DNA from: a virus
DNA: 45,001 bases
Virus record (IMG/VR): IMGVR_UViG_3300022744_000774
Span: 1-45,001 of that record
Strand: one strand, 5' to 3'
Made by a program: the position numbers and the translations under genes. Shown here in pieces: positions 31,952 through 39,562 of the stretch. Below the pieces are notes generated by a model. That model did no database searches, was not told where the DNA came from, and saw only the letters and a program-made list of their open reading frames with translations. The stretch's first letter is position 1. Each line of letters starts with the position of its first letter.

Positions 31952-32038
31952 GAATGATTAATTAGTCAATTAAATCAATGATTTAACGTTACCGAGATCA
32001 TAAAAACAGTTGCGAATAATTTGTTCAAACTAGGCTGT

Positions 32039-32407
32039 ATGAGTCCTGAGTTTGCAGAAATTCTCAATGTATCTGCCCCTCCATTCCTTCAGGAGAATCC
32101 TGACCCTGATCGGTACCGTAAATTCGACGAGGAAGCTGCCTATCATTTGGCTGAAATCGGAACACTTGAGGCATTGACCGCACTCATCTTGCTGCTCAAG
32201 AAATCGGAGTTGATTTCTTCGCATGAGTTGAGAGCAATGGTTCTCAACGCCTACCACCATTGCCATCAATGGCTAAGAGTGGTGCCAGAAATTGCACCGA
32301 TGGCAAATGAACTGATTCATTCGATTGATTTGAATTGCAAACACTGGATTTATTCATCGCCAGAGTGGCGAATGGAGGTGGTCATATTTTCGAGAGAGTT
32401 TCCTTAA
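32039..32407 (+). CDS. Hypothetical protein at prophage/island junction
   Basis: A 122-residue soluble, mainly helical protein (E-E-A-A-Y-H-L-A-E-I-G-T-L-E-A-L-T-A-L-I-L-L-L-K), faintly HEAT-like. ATG 32039 has a weak AGG upstream; an in-frame TTG at 32021 is an alternative. It lies between the prophage terminator and the metal operon, on the strand opposite to the latter. It could be a late-acquired phage moron or island cargo. No family recognised. Confidence 0.6.
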   Translation: MSPEFAEILNVSAPPFLQENPDPDRYRKFDEEAAYHLAEIGTLEALTALILLLKKSELISSHELRAMVLNAYHHCHQWLRVVPEIAPMANELIHSIDLNCKHWIYSSPEWRMEVVIFSREFP

Positions 32408-32483
32408 CTTCAAAAAAATGACCTCCACGAATAAACATCAATTTGCATTGAACAGATGCCAATGCAATTGGTTTGTTAACGAA

Positions 32484-32867
32484 TTATTTGAGTGTAAATC
32501 GCACTGTCGCCACTTTGGCGTTGTTGCTGACTTGTGCGACTACTTTCGCTCCTGCAAGCGCTTTGAATTTTCCAGTGGCTTCAAGCTTCTCACCTACCGG
32601 TTTTAATTCAACCTCTTGTTTTTCAGAGCCTGAAAGCATCGTGACTTTGGCCGTAGCCTTGCTGACATTGACAGGCTTGCCGTGATCGCGCACATAAAGT
32701 TGTAAAACATCAGCCTTAGCTACAAATTCATATTCAATGTCCTTCACCTCTGCCACCACACCTCCGTGCATGGGCTGGGTATCGCCATGAGTGTGGCCTT
32801 CTCCAGCTGCAAATGTGACTGAGCTGATCAGTAGGCTCAGTGCGATCACTAATTTCTGACTTTTCAT
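32484..32867 (-). CDS. Small periplasmic protein of metal efflux operon
   Basis: A 127-residue exported protein. The signal peptide ends near V-T-F-A-A and the mature part begins G-E-G-H-T-H-G-D, a likely metal-binding segment. H-G-G-V-V-A-E-V and a small beta-rich domain follow. The ATG at 32867 has AAAGGA upstream. It is the last gene of the leftward efflux operon, 22 bases after the RND stop. A periplasmic metal-binding or delivery role is inferred from composition and context. Confidence 0.75.
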   Translation of the reverse strand: MKSQKLVIALSLLISSVTFAAGEGHTHGDTQPMHGGVVAEVKDIEYEFVAKADVLQLYVRDHGKPVNVSKATAKVTMLSGSEKQEVELKPVGEKLEATGKFKALAGAKVVAQVSNNAKVATVRFTLK

Positions 32868-32889
32868 TTCCAATCCTTTCTGTAACTAA

Positions 32890-35800
32890 TTAAAGTGCTT
32901 CGGCGTCTTTGTCATCTAACAAAAGTTCGGTATCTCGACGACCAAAGAGCCAAAACATCACGGGGGTCAGGAACGTATCAAGCAACGTGGAGCTGATCAA
33001 CCCTGAAAAAATTACCACCGCAACTGGGTGTAAAACCTCAGTCCCCGGGCGCTCTGCTTCAAAAAGCAAAGGAGCCAATGCAAAAGCTGTTACCAACGCA
33101 GTCATCAACACAGGGCTTAATCGTTCGAGCGAACCACGAATAATCATCTTGTGATCAAAATTCTCACCTTCAAACCGCATCAAGTTGATGTAATGACTGA
33201 CTTTTAAGATGCCATTTCTGACTGAAATTCCAGCTAGTGTGATGAATCCCACCAAAGCGGCAACAGACAACGGCTGTCCTGACAACCACAGCCCGAGAAC
33301 TGCACCTACCAAGGCCAGCGGTATGTTCACCATGATCAACGCGGAAAGTCGCGTCGACTTGTAGCGGCTGTACAGAACCACAAACATCAAGACCAGCGAC
33401 ACGATTGAGAGCAGCCCCACAAGTCGTGAAGCTTCCTCTTGAGCTTGAAACTGACCGCCTAGCGTGATGAAGTACCCCTCGGGGAGTTTGGTGTCAGCCA
33501 CCACAGCGCGAATATCCGCAACAATTTCTGACAAAGCTCGACCAGATGCGTTTGCGGACAAAACGATGCGGCGTTTGCCGTCATCGCGGCTGATTTGGTT
33601 CGGGCCATCGCCATCCTCAATCGTCGCCAACTTTGACAATGGCACTCGACCGTTGGGAGTCTCAATCAAGATTTGGTTTAAGCCCTCAACCGAACGAGCA
33701 GATTCAGGCAAGCGCACGACCAACGCAAAACGACGTCCGCCTTCCACAATCTGGGTGATTTTTTCGCCTTCGACCAAGCTTTGCAAAGTCGAGAGCACTT
33801 GTGGTGCAGGAATTCCGTATTGAGCTGCGGCGGCATAGTCAATACGAACCTTGATTTGCGGTGCCAGCACTTGCTTTTCAATTTGCAAATCAGCAATGCC
33901 GGGAATAGTCGCTAATCGTGCTCTCAACGAATCAGCTTGCCCACGCAATCCATCTAAGTCATCGCCAAAAATTTTGATGGCGATTTGCGAGCGCACCCCG
34001 GACAGCATGTGATCGATACGGTGGGAAATGGGTTGACCGATTTCTAGGGCGGCGGGCAAATTGACAAGGCGAGAACGGATGTCTGCCTTGATTTCATCCA
34101 TACTGCGCGTCAGCTCACCCGTTGGTTTGAGGCCCACGTCCAGCTCACTCACGTGAACGCCCTCTGCGTGCTCATCAAGCTCAGCTCGTCCGCTTCGACG
34201 ACCGACATGTGTGACCTCTGGTACTTGCTTGACCAAGACCTCGGCTTGTCTGGCCAATGCAGTGGTTTCGGACAAAGTCACGCCGGGGTTCAAGCGCAGT
34301 CCGATCAGCAGTGTTCCTTCGCTGAATGGTGGCAAGAAAGTCGTCGGGAAAAATGGTACTGCTGCAATTGCCGTCAGCACGGCGAATCCAGAGGCAACCA
34401 ATGCAGTTTTCGGTTTTTGTAAAACGCTTTGAAGACTGCTTGCATAGCGTGTTTTGAGCCAAATCAGAACCTTGGTATCCCCATGATCCAAGTTTTTCAT
34501 GGTCGGCAGGAGGTAGTAACTCAGCACGGGGGTAATGGTGACCGAAACAAGCAATGAAGCCAGAGTTGAAACGATGAAGGAAATGCCCAACGGAACAAAG
34601 AGCTTTCCCTCCAAGCCGGGCAATGCAAACAACGGAATGAAAACGAGGACGATGATCACCGTGGCATACAAAATGGCAGATCTAACCTCCATTGAGGCTT
34701 TCGCTACAACTTCCAACGGATGAAGCCGATGCTGCGGATGTTTTATGCGATCTTCCTTCAACCGTCGCAGAATGTTCTCTACGTCGACCACCGCATCGTC
34801 GACCAGACCGCCAATGGCAATGGCCAATCCTCCAAGAGTCATGGTGTTGATAGACAAGCCAAAGTACTTGAATACCAAAGAGGTGATGAAGATGGATACG
34901 GGAATCGCTGTCAAGGCGATGATGGTGGGTCGAACCGTACCTAAGAAAAAGAACAAAATCACAGCGACAAAGACGGATGCACCAATCAATTTGCCTTGTA
35001 GCGTATTGATGGATGCTTCGATGAAGCTGGCCTGTCTGAATGTGACGCGAGGGGCATCCATGCCAGCTGGCAAGGATGATTTCAAACCTACCAACGCATC
35101 CTCAATTGCACGGGTAAGAGCAATCGTGTCTGCTGTGGGTTGTTTCTGAATACCCAAAATAACTGCCGGTTTCCCCTCAAACCCTGCATCACCACGCTTC
35201 AACGCTGCAGCAAAAGTAACATCGGCAATTTGACGCAACAAGATTGGCTGCCCATTTTTTGTGGTCAGTGCCAGATTTTTCAGATCATCCAAACGGGAAG
35301 TTCGTCCGAGGTTGCGGATCAGGTATTCCCGTCCATTGAGTTCCAAAAAGCCACCGGAGGTATTGGCAGAAAAACCTTTCAGCGCAGCTTCCATTTGATC
35401 GTGTGAGATGCCTAACTCAGCCATACGAGCCGTGTTGGGTTGCACCTGAAACTGACGCACCTCGCCACCAATTGGAATAACTTGGGCAACCCCAGAAACC
35501 GACAGAAGGCGTGGACGCAAAACCCAGTCTGCGTACTCTCGGACAGCCATAGCTGAAATCTTCTGCGAATCGACTGGAATAGCGATTTGCATGATCTCGC
35601 CCATGATCGAGCTGATTGGTCCCATGCGCGGCATTACGCCAGCAGGCATACCGTCTTCCATGGCTGACAGTCGCTCAGATACCAACTGTCTTGCACGGAA
35701 AATGTCTGTATCCCATTTGAAAGTCACATATAAAAATGACAACCCGGCTGAAGAAATAGACCGGACGGATTCAACGCTAGGCAAACCGTTCATGGCGGTC

Positions 35801-36009
35801 TCTAGGGGGAAGGTGATGAGTTGCTCAACTTCCTCTGGCGCCATGCCACCTGATTCGGTCATGATGGTGACCGTGGGCTTGTTCAAATCAGGAAAAACAT
35901 CCACTGGTGTTTTTGTCAATGTGAATGCGCCGTAGGTCATCAATACGACACTGGCGATGATCACCAGCAATCGATTGGCTAAACTGTTTTCAAGTAACCA
36001 CTTAAACAT
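32890..36009 (-). CDS. Heavy-metal efflux RND transporter (CzcA/CusA family)
   Basis: A 1039-residue inner membrane pump of the HME-RND type: a dozen membrane helices with two large periplasmic loops. It begins M-F-K-W-L-L-E-N-S-L-A-N-R-L-L-V and has G-G-M-A-P-E-E-V-E in the first porter domain. The fourth helix reads I-G-G-L-V-D-D-A-V-V-D-V-E-N, with the proton-relay Asp pair. That helix differs from classical CzcA (which has D-F-G ahead of I-V-D-G-A-V) and CusA (I-G-A-M-V-D-A-A), so substrate class is uncertain. It starts one base after the adaptor stop. The pump exports metal ions from periplasm or cytoplasm through the outer membrane factor encoded in the same operon. Confidence 0.93.
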   Translation of the reverse strand: MFKWLLENSLANRLLVIIASVVLMTYGAFTLTKTPVDVFPDLNKPTVTIMTESGGMAPEEVEQLITFPLETAMNGLPSVESVRSISSAGLSFLYVTFKWDTDIFRARQLVSERLSAMEDGMPAGVMPRMGPISSIMGEIMQIAIPVDSQKISAMAVREYADWVLRPRLLSVSGVAQVIPIGGEVRQFQVQPNTARMAELGISHDQMEAALKGFSANTSGGFLELNGREYLIRNLGRTSRLDDLKNLALTTKNGQPILLRQIADVTFAAALKRGDAGFEGKPAVILGIQKQPTADTIALTRAIEDALVGLKSSLPAGMDAPRVTFRQASFIEASINTLQGKLIGASVFVAVILFFFLGTVRPTIIALTAIPVSIFITSLVFKYFGLSINTMTLGGLAIAIGGLVDDAVVDVENILRRLKEDRIKHPQHRLHPLEVVAKASMEVRSAILYATVIIVLVFIPLFALPGLEGKLFVPLGISFIVSTLASLLVSVTITPVLSYYLLPTMKNLDHGDTKVLIWLKTRYASSLQSVLQKPKTALVASGFAVLTAIAAVPFFPTTFLPPFSEGTLLIGLRLNPGVTLSETTALARQAEVLVKQVPEVTHVGRRSGRAELDEHAEGVHVSELDVGLKPTGELTRSMDEIKADIRSRLVNLPAALEIGQPISHRIDHMLSGVRSQIAIKIFGDDLDGLRGQADSLRARLATIPGIADLQIEKQVLAPQIKVRIDYAAAAQYGIPAPQVLSTLQSLVEGEKITQIVEGGRRFALVVRLPESARSVEGLNQILIETPNGRVPLSKLATIEDGDGPNQISRDDGKRRIVLSANASGRALSEIVADIRAVVADTKLPEGYFITLGGQFQAQEEASRLVGLLSIVSLVLMFVVLYSRYKSTRLSALIMVNIPLALVGAVLGLWLSGQPLSVAALVGFITLAGISVRNGILKVSHYINLMRFEGENFDHKMIIRGSLERLSPVLMTALVTAFALAPLLFEAERPGTEVLHPVAVVIFSGLISSTLLDTFLTPVMFWLFGRRDTELLLDDKDAEAL

Positions 36010-36010
36010 A

Positions 36011-37135
36011 TCAACGCACTTGGTTAATCAATGTTGCGCCTTGCGTAGCGATCAAATCGCTCACCTCAAGACCCGATGTAATAGCAACCCGTGTACCGTC
36101 CAAGGGTTCAAAAGTGATGGTGCGCGGTGTGAATCGCTCAGCGGCTGTTTTGACCCAAACAATTGGCTGATTGGCAGGGTTCTTCATCAAAGCAGAAACT
36201 GGAACAGCCATGCCTTTCACCTTGTCTTTGGTCTGAATCACCACCCTGACTGGCTCACCGAGAGCCAATGCGCTCAGTTCTTCGCCCTGAGCCTTGAAAT
36301 TCATGGGCAGTGCTTGCTCACGCAGGCTGCGTGCTGCACCTAAAAATTGAAGCGAAATTTGTTGGCCATTCACTGCCATGAACGCCTTGTCCACGCTGGC
36401 GATGAGAGCGGTGTCAAAAGCCAAGGCTTCAATTCGCAGGCGTGCTGGGTCCACAATTTCAAACACCAACTCTCGCGCATCGATCACTTGTCCGGCCACC
36501 ACATTTGCTGAGGCAATCACACCAGAAACGGGAGCCACCAATGGTTCTCGGTGGTTCAGTCCTGTGCTAACTGCCGAGACGCGGCCCGTCAAGCTTTGTA
36601 GCTCGCTCTCAGCTGCTTCGATGTCTTTGCGTGGCACGGTATCGGAAAGTTCCTTGAATCGTGCCAGTCGTTTTTCTGCAAGAGATTTAGCTGCTTTGAG
36701 TTCTGCCAACTGTGCAAACTGATTGGATTGCTCAATAGGCGCCAGTGAAGACACCAGATAAGCAAGAACATCCCCTTTGCGCACCGCAGTACCGAGATTT
36801 GGCAGACCTTTAGGACCGGCTTCGATTCGACCAGCATTGATGGCTTGTACTTTGCCGCCAGCATTGGGGTCCATGCTGACTTTGCCGTTGAGTTCTATGG
36901 ACTTCGGCAAGTCTGCAACTTCCACTTTGATAGTACGGATTGCCAATTGACGTTGGGCTGGCTTTGGTAAGAAGACGCTGCCATCGGGCAAGCGCTGAGG
37001 CCCGTTCATGTTGGGAGTAGCAGATGCACCGCCATGGTCATGGCCTTCACCAGCCCAAGTGCTGGTCACCGGAGATAGGACAGTCAATGCGGCCATCACG
37101 ACAGTCAGTGTTGAAAGAGTGGTTTTGAAAGTCAT
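36011..37135 (-). CDS. RND periplasmic adaptor subunit (CzcB/CusB family)
   Basis: A 374-residue membrane fusion protein. The signal peptide (M-T-F-K-T-T-L-S-T-L-T-V-V-M) is followed by mature T-W-A-G-E-G-H-D-H-G-G-A, a His-rich start. Lipoyl-type strands come next (G-K-V-Q-A-I-N-A-G-R-I-E), then a helical hairpin (S-L-A-E-K-R-L-A-R-F-K-E-L) and a beta-barrel (V-S-G-V-I-A-S-A-N-V-V-A-G-Q). It bridges pump and outer membrane channel. Its ATG overlaps the preceding stop as ATGA. Confidence 0.92.
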   Translation of the reverse strand: MTFKTTLSTLTVVMAALTVLSPVTSTWAGEGHDHGGASATPNMNGPQRLPDGSVFLPKPAQRQLAIRTIKVEVADLPKSIELNGKVSMDPNAGGKVQAINAGRIEAGPKGLPNLGTAVRKGDVLAYLVSSLAPIEQSNQFAQLAELKAAKSLAEKRLARFKELSDTVPRKDIEAAESELQSLTGRVSAVSTGLNHREPLVAPVSGVIASANVVAGQVIDARELVFEIVDPARLRIEALAFDTALIASVDKAFMAVNGQQISLQFLGAARSLREQALPMNFKAQGEELSALALGEPVRVVIQTKDKVKGMAVPVSALMKNPANQPIVWVKTAAERFTPRTITFEPLDGTRVAITSGLEVSDLIATQGATLINQVR

Positions 37136-37719
37136 TCGGCACCTCCGGTGCGATTAGCTTGATGAGTCTGTAGGCGCTTGCGAATAAAAATCAGCGCCAT
37201 GAGAGCAGCGGCAGAAAACAAAGCCCAGCTGAGCCACTTTTTCCATCCATTTTTTGAAGCGCTACCTTGTCCATTCAAATCTGAGTGAATGTCCAGCTCC
37301 CCAGCCAACAAATCAACTTCTTTGTCGATCGTGACAGTCGCAGTCACGCTGATAACGCCGGGTTTCGGCTCAGCGGGGAGCACAATTTCGAACTCATCTT
37401 CACCGTGCTTTTGCGCTACAAATTTAACGCCAGATAAATCCAGCTCAATTTGTGCATCTTTGACAGGCGCATTGGTTTCAAGGCGATCTAAATAGAGAGT
37501 GATTTGCTTTCCGTTCAGCACACCGACCAATTCGAGTGCATCTGAAACTGCTGTAAAACGGGGGGTGGAGGGGGCTGATGTGGCTGCCTTGGCATCGCCA
37601 TGATCGTGCCCTTCCCCTGCCCAACTCAGACTGGAAAGAGCCAAGCCGATGGCCAGTCCAATGGTTCTGATTCCTGATGAAATAGTCATTGAAATTTTCT
37701 GTAATGTTGATTGATTCAT
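37132..37719 (-). CDS. His-rich membrane-anchored periplasmic protein of efflux operon
   Basis: A 195-residue protein. After the signal peptide (cleaved near L-S-W-A) comes G-E-G-H-D-H-G-D-A, then a beta domain (L-E-L-V-G-V-L-N-G-K-Q-I-T-L-Y-L-D-R-L-E-T) that resembles the N-terminal domain seen in some metal RND adaptors, and a C-terminal membrane helix (~165-182: L-S-W-A-L-F-S-A-A-A-L-M-A-L-I-F) with a short basic tail. It probably holds metal near the pump; that is inference. AAGGTG precedes the ATG. It starts eight bases after the outer membrane factor stop. Confidence 0.8.
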   Translation of the reverse strand: MNQSTLQKISMTISSGIRTIGLAIGLALSSLSWAGEGHDHGDAKAATSAPSTPRFTAVSDALELVGVLNGKQITLYLDRLETNAPVKDAQIELDLSGVKFVAQKHGEDEFEIVLPAEPKPGVISVTATVTIDKEVDLLAGELDIHSDLNGQGSASKNGWKKWLSWALFSAAALMALIFIRKRLQTHQANRTGGAE

Positions 37720-37727
37720 AGCACACC

Positions 37728-38990
37728 TTATTGCGGCAATAGTCCAGCGGCTTGACGTAGCGCTGAGATAGACGCAAAGAACTCGATACGACTTAAAGCA
37801 GCTTGACGTTGTGCCTCAACGGCTTCTACCTCGATGCGCAGTCGGGTTGGCAAATCGGATTCACCAAGCTGAAACGATTTCTCAAAGAAGGTGCGGGACT
37901 CCAAAGCCAATTTGGCTCTGCGCTCCGCCGCTTTGAGTTGAGCCTGTGCAGCATTGACTTTTGCTTGAGCAAAGTGCCACAGGGACTGTGTCCGATCGCG
38001 CTCCAAGGTCAATTGCGCTTGGGCTTGTGTTGCTTCAGCTTGGGCGTGAGCTACAACCGCCTCATACCTAGGGCCACCGCCAAACGGAAGTCGAATGCCT
38101 ATCGTTATTTTTGAGCTGTAGGGATCTGCAAGATTGCCACGATCTCTGGATTTGGCAATCGTGAATTCTGGGTTCGCCCTTGTTCTGGTTGCGGCCAGTG
38201 CCATCGCGCGCTCGGCAACATCTGAGCGCGCTTGCAGCTCCATCAATGCAGCATGGTTGCGTGGGTATTCAGCTGAAGGGAGTAACTCTGGGCTATCTGA
38301 CAAATTTAGCGTTGAAAAACTTGTCGCACCAATCGATGCTTTGATCATCTGAATGGCAAGTTCCAAATTTGCTTGCGCCATGGCATACGCAGACTCAGCC
38401 ACCGCAACGGCACCTTCAGCTTGGTGTTGATCCGATTGAGCTAAATCACCCGCCTTCACCCGTTTAGAAACATCTTCAGCTAAGCGTTTCGCATTGTTCA
38501 ATTGATCCGTGGTGACATCTTTTTCGATGCGAGCACGGTGCAAATTCCACCAATCCTCTCGGATTTGTCCGGCAACACGCAGTTGATTTGCTTTAATTTG
38601 ATGATCTAAAGCGTTGACCTCAGCTTCTGCGAGAGCAGAACTTTTGCTTCGTTGACCGGGGAGCCACATCGGAACTGCGATTGCAATTTGCTGCTCTCGT
38701 TCACCCAAATTTCTGCCCCACTGATCAGATTTTGAGTTCAGCTCTACGGCTGCTGGCTCTGGTGTCCATGCTGCAGCTGCACGCTTTTGGGCTTGCAATG
38801 CTTGCTGACGAGTCTCTAACGCTTGTGCTTCTGGTTGACGCGCCCAGGTGGTATCAAAAATATCTTTGACGCTCTGAACTGGCCGTGGCTGGTTGGTATT
38901 TTGCGCAAATACATGAAAGACACTGCACACTGAAATGGCAGCTACTGCACTCAGGCGCCATTTGAAATTCCATTTTTTGGTTCGGTACAT
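37728..38990 (-). CDS. Outer membrane efflux protein, TolC/CzcC family
   Basis: A 420-residue outer membrane factor with a signal peptide (L-S-A-V-A-A-I-S-V-C-S-V-F-H-V-F-A) and the duplicated coiled-coil pattern of the family (A-L-E-T-R-Q-Q-A-L-Q-A-Q-K-R-A-A-A; A-A-E-R-R-A-K-L-A-L-E-S). G-I-R-L-P-F-G-G-G-P-R-Y marks the second repeat, as in CzcC-type channels. AGGAG lies seven bases before the ATG. It forms the exit duct for the RND pump. Confidence 0.92.
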   Translation of the reverse strand: MYRTKKWNFKWRLSAVAAISVCSVFHVFAQNTNQPRPVQSVKDIFDTTWARQPEAQALETRQQALQAQKRAAAAWTPEPAAVELNSKSDQWGRNLGEREQQIAIAVPMWLPGQRSKSSALAEAEVNALDHQIKANQLRVAGQIREDWWNLHRARIEKDVTTDQLNNAKRLAEDVSKRVKAGDLAQSDQHQAEGAVAVAESAYAMAQANLELAIQMIKASIGATSFSTLNLSDSPELLPSAEYPRNHAALMELQARSDVAERAMALAATRTRANPEFTIAKSRDRGNLADPYSSKITIGIRLPFGGGPRYEAVVAHAQAEATQAQAQLTLERDRTQSLWHFAQAKVNAAQAQLKAAERRAKLALESRTFFEKSFQLGESDLPTRLRIEVEAVEAQRQAALSRIEFFASISALRQAAGLLPQ

Positions 38991-39058
38991 CCGACTCTCC
39001 TAGGTTGTGAATAACCATGACATGGAGATCGGTAAGGAAGCTGGATCGACACGCACAG

Positions 39059-39104
39059 CCGCTTCAGAACTGAAGCTCAGTTCTCAAGAAGTCGGCTGAA
39101 GCGG
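39059..39104 (-). promoter_or_regulatory. Overlapping alternative hairpins between czcI-like and outer membrane factor genes
   Basis: CCGCTTCAG (39059-39067) pairs with CTGAAGCGG (39096-39104). Inside it, AGAACTGA (39066-39073) pairs with TCAGTTCT (39077-39084), and GCTTCA (39061-39066) can instead pair with TGAAGC (39071-39076). The last two are mutually exclusive. There is no T-run, so this is more like an RNA processing or attenuation element than a terminator. Confidence 0.5.
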
Positions 39105-39129
39105 GGATGGATTGAACTAACCTCACCGA

Positions 39130-39501
39130 TCAGGCGAGGTGGTTCCACTGAGGTCGTTCTGGTCGTTCTATTGCAGAACGGAAAAGGAATTCGGCTTGGG
39201 TAGCCGTCACGTGCTCGGGGCCTTGTGATGAAGGCATTTGCGTCTGAGTAACCAACGCAGCGCAGCAACCGGCATGGCAACTGGCGCAATCTGTATCACT
39301 GCCGTCCAGATTACTTACCTCTGAGGTAGGTGTTTTGGTGTCGGACATGGAGTCGCCAGACTTGTGCTCGTGCTCATGATGACCGGGGTGTTGCGCTTGC
39401 GAGCTGACATCGCTTTCATGCTGGCAATAGCCACTCACTGCAGCCCAAGAGAGCTGCAATGGCATAAAGACCAGCAAGAAAATGGCTATCAAGCGACGCA
39501 T
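39130..39501 (-). CDS. czcI: CzcI-like exported metal-resistance accessory protein
   Basis: A 123-residue protein beginning M-R-R-L-I-A-I-F-L-L-V-F-M-P-L-Q-L-S-W-A-A, a signal peptide typical of CzcI, followed by Y-C-Q-H-E, a His-rich H-P-G-H-H-E-H-E-H and a Cys cluster C-A-S-C-H-A-G-C-C. CzcI is a periplasmic modulator of Cd/Zn/Co efflux operons in Cupriavidus-type systems. ATG 39501 is preferred; an upstream in-frame start at 39534 would add 11 residues. It lies 61 bases after the P-type ATPase on the same strand. Confidence 0.82.
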   Translation of the reverse strand: MRRLIAIFLLVFMPLQLSWAAVSGYCQHESDVSSQAQHPGHHEHEHKSGDSMSDTKTPTSEVSNLDGSDTDCASCHAGCCAALVTQTQMPSSQGPEHVTATQAEFLFRSAIERPERPQWNHLA

Positions 39502-39562
39502 GAGCAGAAGTCTATCAGCAAAGATAGAAGACAAAGATGGTGTTTCGCTGAATGTCCCATCT

